A DNA stretch of 33,948 nucleotides from Frankia nepalensis (GCF_016786325.1 NZ_JADWYU010000100.1:35404-69351); one strand, 5' to 3'. Shown: positions 23,341 to 32,415, numbered from the stretch's first letter. The notes: generated by a model from the sequence alone, not told the origin. A program made the numbers and translations.

Positions 23341-24843
23341 ATGGTCGCGGAACGCAGCTACCGATTCGGCCCGCTCGAGCGGGGCGGCATCCTGCTCGGC
23401 CTACGCTGGCCGCAGCTCGGCCTCCTGGTCGGGGTGATGCTCTGCGTCCTTGGCGCGCTGCGCTCGCCGGTGCTGCTGGCACCGGCCTGGCTGCTGGTAG
23501 CAGCGGCGCTGGGCTTCGTCGCGTTCGTCCGGATCGAGGACCGTAATCTCGACCAGTGGGTGCCGATCCTGTTCGGCTACACGATGCAGAAGGTGACGGG
23601 CGAGACGGTGTTTCGCGGCGGGGTGTTCCGGCTGGGCCCGGACGAGGACCAGATCACCAGGACGGTGCTGCCCGGCCCGCTGTCCAGCCTGGTGATGCTC
23701 TCGGTTCCGGTGGGCAACGGCCGTTACGTGGCCGTCGTCAAGGACATCCGCAAGCAGACGTACACCGCGGTCCTGCAGGTGCAGGGCAGCCAGTTCGCGC
23801 TGCTGGAGTCCGGTGACCAGCAGGCCAGGGTGGACGCCTGGGGCGAGCTGCTGGCCGGGCTGACCGCCGGCGGTGGCCGGCTCGCCCGGATCCAGTGGCT
23901 GGAGCGCACCCTGCCGGACTCGGGCGACCAGCTTCAGCGGCACTGGCGGGTCGGGGGGCACCACGACGACTCCTGGGCGGCGCAGGCCTACCAGGAGGTC
24001 ATCGACGCGGCCGGCCCCGTGGCCCAGCGGCACGAGACCTACCTGTCGTTCCAGCTGCGGGCCCGGGACGCCCGCCGGGCGATCCAGCGTGCCGGCGGCG
24101 GCGACCGGGCGGCGTGCGCGGTCCTGCTCGGCGAGCTGCGCACGATGGAGGCGGCGCTGGCGCGGGCGCAGATCAGCACGGTCGGCTGGCTGCCGCCGCG
24201 GGCGCTGGCGGCGGTCATCCGTACCACCTATGACCCGTACTCGGTCGACATGATCGACGCCCGTGGCGGCGCGTCCACCGACCTCGCCGGCGGCCTGAAG
24301 GGCCTGCCGTCCGGGATCGACCCGGCGGTCGCCGGTCCGGTGCGCGCCGTCGCGGCCTGGGACCACTACCGGACCGACTCCGGGTTCCACACGACCTACT
24401 GGATCAACGGCTGGCCGCGGGTCCCGTCGCCGGCGGCGTTCCTCGCGCCGTTGCTGATGGAGACGACCTGCCGCCGCACCGTCTCGCTGGTGGTCGAGCC
24501 GCTGCCGGGCCGCAAGGCGGAGAAGGCGGTCAACCGGCGCCGGATGGCCCATCTCGGGGAGCAGCAGATGCGTGACAAGGTGGGCAAGGTGACGACGCAA
24601 CGCGACGTCACCGAGGCGGACGAGGTGGAGCGGCGCGAGCAGGAGCTGGTCGCCGGGTTCGGCGCGTTCCGGTTCCACGGCTTCGTGACGGTCTCCGCCG
24701 ACGATCTCGACAGTCTGGCCGATGCCTGCGGCGAGGCGGAGACGCTGGCCTCGCGCAGCCGGCTGGAGATGGTGCGCCTGGTCGGCGAGCAGGACCAGGG
24801 CTTCAACGTCAGCGCGTTGCCGCTCGCGGTGGGCGTCTCATGA
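23341..24843 (+). CDS. SCO6880-type protein: PrgI-like membrane hairpin plus VirB4 N-terminal-like domain
   Basis: 500 residues. Two membrane spans near the N-terminus (about 24-40 and 43-63), directly after a short start (YRFGPLERGGILLGL), match PrgI-family proteins. The long cytoplasmic remainder resembles the N-terminal, non-ATPase half of VirB4 as found in the actinobacterial SCO6880 family. There is no Walker motif. The ATG at 23341 is preceded by GAGGT only one nucleotide away, too close for a normal Shine-Dalgarno; a GGA at 9 nt may serve. The stop overlaps the start of the VirB4-like ATPase as ATGA, so the two proteins are coupled and probably act as the two halves of one VirB4 unit. 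Confidence 0.8.
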   Translation: MVAERSYRFGPLERGGILLGLRWPQLGLLVGVMLCVLGALRSPVLLAPAWLLVAAALGFVAFVRIEDRNLDQWVPILFGYTMQKVTGETVFRGGVFRLGPDEDQITRTVLPGPLSSLVMLSVPVGNGRYVAVVKDIRKQTYTAVLQVQGSQFALLESGDQQARVDAWGELLAGLTAGGGRLARIQWLERTLPDSGDQLQRHWRVGGHHDDSWAAQAYQEVIDAAGPVAQRHETYLSFQLRARDARRAIQRAGGGDRAACAVLLGELRTMEAALARAQISTVGWLPPRALAAVIRTTYDPYSVDMIDARGGASTDLAGGLKGLPSGIDPAVAGPVRAVAAWDHYRTDSGFHTTYWINGWPRVPSPAAFLAPLLMETTCRRTVSLVVEPLPGRKAEKAVNRRRMAHLGEQQMRDKVGKVTTQRDVTEADEVERREQELVAGFGAFRFHGFVTVSADDLDSLADACGEAETLASRSRLEMVRLVGEQDQGFNVSALPLAVGVS

Positions 24844-26846
24844 CGACCCCGGAGTCAGCCGGCCGGAGAAGCCCCGCCGTCGCCGAGAGCGGTCCCGTCG
24901 CCGGCCGCGAGGACCGGTACGCCGGGTACGACGACCAAGCCGAGTACGAGCAAGCTGAGTACGACGACCAAGCCGGGTACGACGACTACGAGTACGACGA
25001 ACCCGGTGAGCCCGATCAGACCGGCGATTCCGACGGTTATGGCGACGGCTACCAGGACGGCGACGAGTACGCCGCCGACCGCGGCCGCGCCGGCCAGCTC
25101 GTGGGGCCGGTGGCCCGCGGGCCGGTGCGCGGTCCGGACTACGACCCCGGCCGGGACGCGACCGGCTATGTCGACCTCGGTGGCAACCCGCGCAAGCGGC
25201 GCCGGTCCACCAAGCGGGCGGCGAAGTCGGCCGCCGCGGCGGAGCGGGCCGAGCGGGTGGCGACGCGCCGTGCCCAGGCGGCGCTGCGCCGCGGCGCCCA
25301 GCCGCCCGCGCTGCGCGGCCCGTTCCGCGGCCAGACCTTCCACAAGCTGCGCCTACCGGCGCACATGGAGACGACGGCGCAGATCGCCGGGATCTACCCG
25401 TTCGTGGTCGACTCGGGCCTGGACGCACCCGGCATGTTCATCGGCCGGCACGTGTGGTCGGGCAACTCGTTCACGTTCGACGTCTTCGAGCTCTACCGTC
25501 AGCAGGTCATCGAGAACCCGAACTTCGCGGTTTTCGGCGCGGTCGGCTCTCGCAAGTCGTCGCTGTTGAAGACGCTGATGTCGCGCGGCGCCGCGTTTGG
25601 CTACCAGGCGGCGGTGCCCTGCGACCCGAAGGGCGAGTACACGAGGCTCGCGCGCCGGCTCGGCTGCGAGCCGACCTACATCGGCCCGGGCATGTCGACC
25701 CGGCTGAACCCGCTGGACGCGCCGCCCCGGCCGCGCGGGATCCACGACCACGACTGGGCGCGCGAGGTCAAGCGGGCCCGCTCGGCGCTGCTCGCCTCGC
25801 TGATCGAGACGGCGAAGGGCGTGCCGCTCACCCCGGCGGAGCACACCGCGATCGACCTGGCGCTCGACGTCGTCAGCCGGCAGGTCACCGGCGCCACCAC
25901 GGACCGCTGGGCGACGCCGCTACTGCCGCAGGTGCTCGACGCGATGACGGAGCCCACCGAGGCGGACTGCGTCGGCCTGCCGATGACCGCGACCGAGCTG
26001 CGCGACGCCTCCCGGGACGCGACCCTCACCCTGCGCCGGCTCACCAACGGCGCGCTCGGCGGCCTGTTCGACGGGCCGACGACCTCGCCGCTCGACTTCG
26101 ACAAGCCGATCGCCGTGCTGAACCTGGAGCGGGTGCAGGGCTCGGACGAGATGATCGCGCTGATCATGACCTGCGCGCAGGGCTGGATGGAAGCCGCTCT
26201 GATGCGCCAGGACGGCGTGCAGCGTTATGTGGTCTACGACGAGTGCTGGCGGCTGATGCGCTTCGCGGGGCTGGTCCGCCGGCTGTCGGCGCAGCAGAAG
26301 CTCGCCCGCCAGTGGGGCTGCGCGAACGCGATCGTGGCGCACCGGATCTCCGACCTGCTCTCCGCCTCTCCCGATTCGGTCGAGGTCGCCAAGGGCCTGC
26401 TGGCCGAGACCTCGACGCGGATCCTCTACAAGCAGGCCACCGACCAGGTGGCGGCAACCCAGCAGGCCCTCGGCCTGACCGACGTCGCCGCCGACCTGCT
26501 GCCCCGGCTCGACCCGGGGTTCGCCCTGTGGCTGATCGGCCAGCGGGCGTTCTACGTCGAGCACGTGGTCGGTGACATGGAGATCCCGGTCGTGCTGAAC
26601 GGCTCGAAGATGCACGGCGAGGTGGACGACACCAACCTCACCCCCGAGGACCTCGACCCGGCCGAGCTGGACCCGCCCGGGATGGGGCCGGAGGACTTCG
26701 CCGGCGGCCGCTGGACCCCGCTCGGCGCGGCGGACGAGCCCGGGGCCATCGGCGCCGACGGTTTCGACGTCTCCATCGCCTACCGCGACGACGAGGAGCC
26801 GGACGGCACCACGGTCCGCGTCCCCCCGGGCCACCCGGCCTTCTAG
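24840..26846 (+). CDS. VirB4-like secretion ATPase (motor half)
   Basis: 668 residues from the ATG at 24840 (ATGA overlap). Residues 25-80 are acidic Tyr/Asp/Gln near-repeats (EYDDQAGYDD), followed by a basic helix at about 118-155. The ATPase domain has a Walker A FGAVGSRKSS (233-241; R238 stands where glycine is usual before the lysine), a Walker B VVYDE (464-468) and the arginine-finger/sensor region IVAHRISD at 498-505. The stretch NPLD (about 290) and EVDD tail also fit VirB4/TraC-like ATPases that power type IV secretion. It is the last gene of the plus-strand operon and is convergent with the NERD gene (24-bp gap). VirD4-type features are missing, so I read it as VirB4. Confidence 0.85.
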   Translation: MTTPESAGRRSPAVAESGPVAGREDRYAGYDDQAEYEQAEYDDQAGYDDYEYDEPGEPDQTGDSDGYGDGYQDGDEYAADRGRAGQLVGPVARGPVRGPDYDPGRDATGYVDLGGNPRKRRRSTKRAAKSAAAAERAERVATRRAQAALRRGAQPPALRGPFRGQTFHKLRLPAHMETTAQIAGIYPFVVDSGLDAPGMFIGRHVWSGNSFTFDVFELYRQQVIENPNFAVFGAVGSRKSSLLKTLMSRGAAFGYQAAVPCDPKGEYTRLARRLGCEPTYIGPGMSTRLNPLDAPPRPRGIHDHDWAREVKRARSALLASLIETAKGVPLTPAEHTAIDLALDVVSRQVTGATTDRWATPLLPQVLDAMTEPTEADCVGLPMTATELRDASRDATLTLRRLTNGALGGLFDGPTTSPLDFDKPIAVLNLERVQGSDEMIALIMTCAQGWMEAALMRQDGVQRYVVYDECWRLMRFAGLVRRLSAQQKLARQWGCANAIVAHRISDLLSASPDSVEVAKGLLAETSTRILYKQATDQVAATQQALGLTDVAADLLPRLDPGFALWLIGQRAFYVEHVVGDMEIPVVLNGSKMHGEVDDTNLTPEDLDPAELDPPGMGPEDFAGGRWTPLGAADEPGAIGADGFDVSIAYRDDEEPDGTTVRVPPGHPAF

Positions 26847-26870
26847 CGCTGGACGGCTACCCCCGCGCGG

Positions 26871-27722
26871 TTATCCGGTCACGGACCGGGAGCGGCGGCG
26901 CAGGCCGCGCAGGCGGGACAGGGCCGACCAGCTCGGCGGTGGGACGGAGACCTCGTAGGCGGGCAGCACCCGCTCGGCGACGTCGACGAGCATCGCCACG
27001 TCCAGGGGGCGAAGCACGACCCCGGCGGACAGCACGTACTCGGCGACGCCGTCCGCCGGCAGCAGCAGCACGCCGTCGACGAGGGCGAGCCCGCCGGGCA
27101 CCTCGGCGCGGGCGAACGCGAGCACGGTCTGCGCCTGCAGCTGCCAGCCCTCCGGCAGCTCGGCGAGCAGCGCCTGGCTCACCTGCTCGCCGGTCCAGGA
27201 GACCAGCCCCAGCCGGGCGCGCAGCGGTGCCTTGCCGGCCCAGATCCCGGCGCCGCTCTGGCGGACCGGCCCCCGGTGCGCGTCGGTCTCCACCACCCAC
27301 ACGCCGGAGGCGCCGATGATCAGATGGTCGATGTTGCCGGCCGAGTCGGCTGTGGACCGGTCATGCAGCACGGTGTAGCCGGCGCGGGCGAGCCGGTCGA
27401 GCGCCCGGGCGGCGCGCTTCTCGGCCGCCGCGTCCCGCCGCCAGGCCTCGATCTCCGGTGGGATTCGGTAGAACCGGGCGGCGGTGACCCCGAGGACGAC
27501 CACGGCGACGGCGATGCCGGCGCGGGTAAGCGTCGCCGCGGACAGGCCGACGGCGAGTCCGAGCAGCACGACGACAGCCGCCGCGCCGAGCGCGGCCGCG
27601 CCGGCGCGCACCGCGGCACCCTTCCGCCGATCGTTGCGTTCCGCCGTGTACAGCGCCCTGCGTCGTTGGTACTCCGCCATGGCCGAACGACCCGGCGCCT
27701 CCCGCTCCAGCCCCCCGCTCAA
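26871..27722 (-). CDS. NERD-domain membrane protein
   Basis: 283 residues. The start TTG at 27722 is chosen for its strong Shine-Dalgarno (AAGGTGG, 6 nt before); the ATG at 27680 (269 residues) is the alternative and has none. A basic N-terminus leads to two membrane spans (about 38-60 and 64-84). The nuclease-related domain (NERD) follows: GNIDHLIIG at 129-137 and GVWVVETD at 140-147. In NERD proteins the last motif normally reads (E/D)TK; here the lysine is aspartate (D147), so nuclease activity is doubtful. The C-terminus is basic (RLRGLRRRSR). It is convergent with the VirB4-like gene. Membrane NERD proteins often accompany conjugation or DNA-handling loci, but a separate role is possible. 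Confidence 0.8.
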   Translation of the reverse strand: MSGGLEREAPGRSAMAEYQRRRALYTAERNDRRKGAAVRAGAAALGAAAVVVLLGLAVGLSAATLTRAGIAVAVVVLGVTAARFYRIPPEIEAWRRDAAAEKRAARALDRLARAGYTVLHDRSTADSAGNIDHLIIGASGVWVVETDAHRGPVRQSGAGIWAGKAPLRARLGLVSWTGEQVSQALLAELPEGWQLQAQTVLAFARAEVPGGLALVDGVLLLPADGVAEYVLSAGVVLRPLDVAMLVDVAERVLPAYEVSVPPPSWSALSRLRGLRRRSRSVTG

Positions 27723-28227
27723 CCGTCACCACCTTCCGGCACCACGTAGGCCGACGGTTCCGCGATGCGCCGCCATCGGCAGTTTCCGCTCCGATGACCA
27801 GAAACCTCACGGTAAGCCAAGGACAACATACGCACTGCACGACGGTTGGCCAGCGGTCCCTCCCGCTTGCCCCGATTGGCCGGACCGGCCACCCATCCGG
27901 GCGATTGACCGCGCACCACCGGTTTATCCGCCCCGCACCGGGTGTATCGACGCGGGGGGTGAGTGGCGCGGCGCCGGGGCGGGTACCTGGGCGACCGGCG
28001 GGTAGCCGCGCTCGGAGCGTGGCCGCCCGGTGGAAGCGACCGTCCGCGGCGCCCAGCCGCCCAGACCAGCAGTCACCAGACAGGTAGCCAACGACAAGTA
28101 GCCGCCCAGACCAGAAGCCCTGGCGGACCAGCCGCCTCGGCGCGCGGGCCGTCGCGCCGGGAGTGGTGACCCAGCGCGCCCACCTGCCCCGTGCCCCGGA
28201 GGGCCGGCGGCGGCCCGGGAGGATTTG
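27723..28227. other. Intergenic region between the NERD gene and egtA
   Basis: About 505 bp without a supported gene; it must hold the divergent promoters of the NERD gene and the egt operon. AT-richer sequence lies at about 27780-27840. A TTGACC (27905) is followed by TATCCG 14 nt later, too close for a standard promoter. The 15-mer AGCCGCCCAGACCAG is repeated at 28055-28069 and 28100-28114. Confidence 0.4.
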
Positions 28228-29820
28228 ATGTCATCCCGTCCGACGACGTCACCATCCGCGTCACCCGCCACGTCACCATCCGCGTCACCATCCGTGTCAC
28301 CCCGGTCCGCGCCGACCCGGGCGGCGCCACCCGTGGACCAGCCGCCGGTGGCGCGGGACACGCCGCGCTCCCTGGAGCCCGGCGCGCCTCCGGCGGCGTC
28401 GGCCCAGCCCGGCGGGCGACCGAGGTCGCCCGCCGGGCTGACCGTCGACGGCGTGCTGCGCTATGCCACCGAGTGCCTCCCCGCCCGCCCGGGGCCGCGC
28501 ACCGTCGGGATCGAGACCGAGTGGCTGGTGGTCGACCAGGCCGCGAGTGACGCGCCGGTACCCCCGAGCCGCACGTCCGCGGCGCTGGCGGAGCTCACCG
28601 GCGCGCCCGACGCGACCGGCGCGACGCTGCCCGGGGGCAGCCGGCTTACCTTCGAGCCCGGCGGGCAGCTGGAGCTGTCCGGCCCGCCCGCGCCGCTGCC
28701 GGTGGCGCTGCGCCACCTGCGGGCCGACCTCGCCGACGTGCGCGCCACGCTGGCCGCCGCCGGCCTGGGACTGGCCGGGATGGGCCTCGACCCGTTGCGC
28801 CCCCCCGTTCGCTGGCTCGGTGACGACCGCTACGCCTCGATGGCCGAGTACTGGGTGGTCAGTGGCCACGACGCCGGAAAGATCATGATGTGCTCCAGCG
28901 CGTCGGTCCAGGTCAATCTCGACGCCGGTGCCGACCCGTCCGACGTCGTCCGCCGCTTCCGGCTCGCCCACCGGCTCCAGCCAGTGCTCACCGCGATGTT
29001 CGCCGCCTCTCCCGCGCGGCTGGGCGCGCTCACCGGGCTGTGCTCGGCGAGAACCCGGATGTGGCAGTCGCTCGACCCGACCAGGAGCCGTCGGGTCGGC
29101 CCGGCGTGGGTCGACGCGGCCGACCTGCCGGACCGGTGGGCCGAATATCTGCTGTCGGCCAGACTGATGATGATCCGCGCCGATGAGGCACCCTCGGCCG
29201 GCCGAGTCGGCGGTGGACACGACGACGGTGAACACGACCATGGTGGACACGACGACGGTGGGCGGCCGCTCGGCCAGGGTGACGACCACCTGGCCCCCGG
29301 CGGCGGGAAGCGCCTCGTCGCGGTACGCGACGGCTCCACGTTCGGCGACTGGCTGCGCGGCGCCGGGCCGGTGCGCCGCCCGCCCACGCTCGACGACCTG
29401 GCGCTGCACGCGACCACGGTGTTCCCGCCGGTCCGCCCGCGTGGCTGGCTGGAGATCCGCTACCTGGACGCGCAGCCCGACGACGGCTGGTTGGTCCCGG
29501 TCGCGGTCACCGCCGCGCTGCTCGACGACCCGGTCGCCGCCGCCGGTGCCCAGGTCGCCTGCTGCGACGCGGACGACGGGTGGATCGCGGCGAGCGTGCA
29601 CGGGCCCCGCGACGACGCGCTGCGCCGCGCCGCGCTCACCTGCGTCGACCTCGCGCTCGACGGGCTCGCCCGGCTGGGGGTCGACGCCGACGTGCGCGCG
29701 GACGTCGCTCGTTTCCGCGACGAGTACCCGGCCCGTGGCCGCGCGCCGGCCGACCGGCTGGCCGAACGCTTCGCGCGGGTTGGCCCGGCCAGCCTGCTCC
29801 GTGAGCAGAGCCGGTCGTGA
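28228..29820 (+). CDS. egtA: Glutamate-cysteine ligase EgtA (ergothioneine biosynthesis)
   Basis: 530 residues from the ATG at 28228, with GGGAGGA about 5 nt upstream. It joins glutamate and cysteine to gamma-glutamylcysteine, the sulfur donor for EgtB. Visible family signs: VGIETEWLV at 93-101, FEPGGQLEL at 142-150, MAEYWVVSGHDAGKIMM (about 205-221), CSSASVQVNLD (222-232) and the late WLEIRYLDAQP stretch. The first ~70 residues are Ser/Pro-rich, encoded by CACCATCCGCGT-type repeats. Residues 323-361 form a His/Asp/Gly-rich insertion (HDDGEHDHGGHDDGG) made by a 30-bp DNA repeat. First gene of egtABCD. Confidence 0.92.
   Translation: MSSRPTTSPSASPATSPSASPSVSPRSAPTRAAPPVDQPPVARDTPRSLEPGAPPAASAQPGGRPRSPAGLTVDGVLRYATECLPARPGPRTVGIETEWLVVDQAASDAPVPPSRTSAALAELTGAPDATGATLPGGSRLTFEPGGQLELSGPPAPLPVALRHLRADLADVRATLAAAGLGLAGMGLDPLRPPVRWLGDDRYASMAEYWVVSGHDAGKIMMCSSASVQVNLDAGADPSDVVRRFRLAHRLQPVLTAMFAASPARLGALTGLCSARTRMWQSLDPTRSRRVGPAWVDAADLPDRWAEYLLSARLMMIRADEAPSAGRVGGGHDDGEHDHGGHDDGGRPLGQGDDHLAPGGGKRLVAVRDGSTFGDWLRGAGPVRRPPTLDDLALHATTVFPPVRPRGWLEIRYLDAQPDDGWLVPVAVTAALLDDPVAAAGAQVACCDADDGWIAASVHGPRDDALRRAALTCVDLALDGLARLGVDADVRADVARFRDEYPARGRAPADRLAERFARVGPASLLREQSRS
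29212..29260 (+). repeat. 30-bp direct repeat coding the His/Asp/Gly insertion of EgtA
   Basis: A 19-bp sequence (GGTGGACACGACGACGGTG) occurs at 29212-29230 and again at 29242-29260, period 30 bp, with a related ACACGACCA between. The frame is kept. Confidence 0.75.
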
Positions 29821-29905
29821 CGCCAGGGCGGCGGTGGGCGCCGTCAGGCTCCGCCGCCGCTGCCCCATCCCCTCAGGCACCACCAGCAGCGTGGGAGGCA
29901 AACCG

Positions 29906-31483
29906 ATGGAAGGGCGGATGGCGCGGCCGCCGGTGACGACGGCGGGCGTGACGTCAGGGACCGCGACAACTCAGACCGCGACAACCCGGACCGCGACGGA
30001 ACCGGCGGTGCCGCCGGCCGTCGTGGAGGGGGCGGAGGGCTGGGCCGAGGAACTGGCCCGCGGCCGGCGGCGAACCCTGGCCTACACCGACCTGGACGAC
30101 GATGACCTGCTGCGCCAGCATTCGCCGCTGATGTCCCCGCTGGTCTGGGACCTGGCGCACGTCGGGAACTACGAGGAGCTCTGGCTACTGCGGGCGCTTA
30201 CCGGCGCCGACCCGCTGCTGCCCGGGATCGACGACCTGTATGACGCGTTCCGGCACCCGCGGGTCGACCGGCCGGCGCTGCCGCTGCTGCCCCCGGCCGA
30301 GGCGCGCGCCTACGTCGCCACCGTCCGGGCCCGCGTGCTCGACGCCCTGTCCGCCCTGGCGGCTCCATCCACGGACGACGTCTTCGAGGCGTTGACCCAA
30401 GGGAACCCGCCCACTGGCGAGATCGAGGGTCTCGACGCCCCGGCCGGGTCAGGGCAGCGCCACGGCGACCGGCCCGGCGCGTCCCGTGACCCACGCGCCC
30501 GGCTGCTCGAGGGCGGCTTCGTCTACGGAATGGTCATCCAGCACGAGCACCAGCACGACGAGACGATGCTCGCCACCCTGGCGCTGCGCGCCGGCCCGGC
30601 GGTGGTCGACGAGCCGGCCGCGCCGCCGCGGGGCCGGCCGCTGCCGGCCGGCGGTGAGGTCCTGGTGCCGGAAGGCACGTTCACGATGGGGACGAGCACC
30701 GACCCGTGGGCGTACGACAACGAGCGCCCGGCCCACCGGGTCGACGTGCCGGGCTTCTGGATCGGCCGGCTACCGGTGTCGAACCGGGAACACCTGGCGT
30801 TCGTCGAGGACGGCGGCTACGGCGACGAGCGGCTGTGGACGCCGGCCGGCTGGGCGTGGCGGTGCCGCGAGGCGCTGTCCGCCCCGCTGTTCTGGCGGCG
30901 CGACGGCGCGGGCGGCTGGCTGCGCCGTCGGTTCGGCCAGGACGAGCCGCTCCCACTCGACGAGCCGGTACAGCACGTCTGCTGGTATGAGGCGGCGGCG
31001 CACGCCCGCTGGGCCGGCCGGCGGTTGCCGACCGAGGCCGAGTGGGAGAAGACCGCCGCGTTCGATCCGGCGACCGGCCGGTCGCGTCGTTTCCCCTGGG
31101 GGGACGAGCCGCCAGGCCCGGAGCACGCGAACCTCGGGCACCGCGCGACCCGGCCGGCACCGCTCGGCGCCTTCCCGGCCGGCGCGAGCCCCTGCGGGGC
31201 CGAGCAGCTCATCGGCGACGTGTGGGAGTGGACGTCGACCGACCTCGCCGCCTACCCGGGGTTCGTCGCCTTCCCGTACCGGGAGTACAGCGAGGTCTTC
31301 TTCCGGCCACCGGCCGGCCGGTCCGGCCCCGCCGGCTGGGAAAGCGAGTTCCGCGGCTACAAGGTGCTGCGTGGTGGCTCGTGGGCGACCGACCCGCGCG
31401 CCACGCGGGCGACCTTCCGCAACTGGGACCACCCGATCCGTCGTCAGATCTTCGCCGGCTTCCGGCTCGCGAGGGACGCTTGA
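29906..31483 (+). CDS. egtB: Hercynine oxygenase EgtB
   Basis: 525 residues from the ATG at 29906, with GGGAGG 7 nt upstream; the open frame extends back into egtA but without start signals. It is the non-heme iron sulfoxide synthase that couples gamma-glutamylcysteine to hercynine using O2. The N-terminal DinB-like domain holds the iron ligands: H85 in LAHVGNYE and the H213-x3-H217 pair in QHEHQHDE. The C-terminal FGE-sulfatase domain begins near 250 (GEVLVPEGTFTMG) and shows RRLPTEAEWEKTA, GDVWEWTST, LRGGSW and a terminal FAGFRLAR. The first ~40 residues are Thr/Ala-rich. It lies 85 bp after egtA and 5 bp before egtC. Confidence 0.95.
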   Translation: MEGRMARPPVTTAGVTSGTATTQTATTRTATEPAVPPAVVEGAEGWAEELARGRRRTLAYTDLDDDDLLRQHSPLMSPLVWDLAHVGNYEELWLLRALTGADPLLPGIDDLYDAFRHPRVDRPALPLLPPAEARAYVATVRARVLDALSALAAPSTDDVFEALTQGNPPTGEIEGLDAPAGSGQRHGDRPGASRDPRARLLEGGFVYGMVIQHEHQHDETMLATLALRAGPAVVDEPAAPPRGRPLPAGGEVLVPEGTFTMGTSTDPWAYDNERPAHRVDVPGFWIGRLPVSNREHLAFVEDGGYGDERLWTPAGWAWRCREALSAPLFWRRDGAGGWLRRRFGQDEPLPLDEPVQHVCWYEAAAHARWAGRRLPTEAEWEKTAAFDPATGRSRRFPWGDEPPGPEHANLGHRATRPAPLGAFPAGASPCGAEQLIGDVWEWTSTDLAAYPGFVAFPYREYSEVFFRPPAGRSGPAGWESEFRGYKVLRGGSWATDPRATRATFRNWDHPIRRQIFAGFRLARDA

Positions 31484-31488
31484 CCACC

Positions 31489-32415
31489 ATGTGCAGACAC
31501 ATTGCCTGGCTCGGCGCGGAGCGCTCCCTCGCCGAGCTGCTGGTCGCCCCACCGTTCGGCCTGCTGCGCCAGTCCTGGGAGCCACGCCGGCAGCGCCACG
31601 GCCGGTTCAACGCCGACGGGTTCGGTGTCGGCTGGTACGCGCCCACGATCCGGCCCGAGCCGGCCCGCTACCGGCGGGCCGTCCCGATGTGGACCGACGC
31701 GTCGTTCGCGTCGTTCGCCGGGGTGACGCGGTCCGGCTGCGTGCTGGCGGCGGTCCGTGACGCCACCGTCGGCATGCCGATCGAGGAGAGCGCGACCGCG
31801 CCGTTCACCGACGGGGAACTGCTCCTCAGCCACAACGGCCGGGTCGTCGACACCACCGTCCTCACGTCGCTGCTGGCCGGCCGGCCGGACGCGCCGGTGC
31901 CGGACTCGCGTTGCGACTCCGCGCTGCTCGCCGCGCTCGTCTGGGAGCGGACCCGGGCCGGGGTGGGGCTGGCGGAGGCGGTCGCCGAGGTGGTGACGAC
32001 GGTCGGCGCCAAGGCGGCCGCCCGCGCCGCGGCCAGCGAGGCCGGCGCCGCGGGCGACGTGGCGCCCACCCGGCTCAACGTCCTCGTCACCGACGGCCGG
32101 CGGATCGTCGCCACGACCTGGAACGAGACGCTGTGGTACCGGCTCGGCCCGGCGGGCGTCCTGGTCGCCAGCGAGCCGGGCGACGACGCGCCGACCACGT
32201 CCGCGACTCCGGTGGCTCCGACGCCCGGCCGAGCGTCCGGCGGCGGTGCCCCCGCTGTGGACAGTCCGGCGCAATCCGGCGACGAACCCGAGGACACCCC
32301 CGGTCCCGACGTCTGGGTGGAAGTCCCGAACCACCATCTGCTGACAGCCGACACACACAAGATAACTCTAAGTAATTTGATCAGCGAGGACGGCTACCCT
32401 GTGTCCATCAACTGA
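31489..32415 (+). CDS. egtC: Gamma-glutamyl hercynylcysteine sulfoxide hydrolase EgtC
   Basis: 308 residues. A class II glutamine-amidotransferase-like Ntn hydrolase that removes the glutamyl group from the EgtB product. The start is ATG at 31489, giving Met-Cys so that C2 can be the N-terminal nucleophile (MCRHIAWLG); an in-frame TTG three codons earlier overlaps the egtB stop but would bury the cysteine. Other family signs: RFNADGFGVGWY, LAAVRDAT, LLSHNGRV and D-CDSALLA. The region about 237-275 is a Pro/Ala/Asp-rich insertion before the last strands (VEVPNHHLL). The last ~20 codons are AT-richer than the rest. Confidence 0.93.
   Translation: MCRHIAWLGAERSLAELLVAPPFGLLRQSWEPRRQRHGRFNADGFGVGWYAPTIRPEPARYRRAVPMWTDASFASFAGVTRSGCVLAAVRDATVGMPIEESATAPFTDGELLLSHNGRVVDTTVLTSLLAGRPDAPVPDSRCDSALLAALVWERTRAGVGLAEAVAEVVTTVGAKAAARAAASEAGAAGDVAPTRLNVLVTDGRRIVATTWNETLWYRLGPAGVLVASEPGDDAPTTSATPVAPTPGRASGGGAPAVDSPAQSGDEPEDTPGPDVWVEVPNHHLLTADTHKITLSNLISEDGYPVSIN

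Noticed and set aside
17795-26846. Complete integrative conjugative element
   Set aside because: No integrase, relaxase, VirD4 or flanking att repeats were seen.
29183-29905. Extended EgtB start within egtA
   Set aside because: Thr/Arg-rich shadow; the ATG at 29906 has a good Shine-Dalgarno and fits the family.
32256-32264. DnaA-box-like TGTGGACAG in egtC
   Set aside because: Single, imperfect and not clustered.
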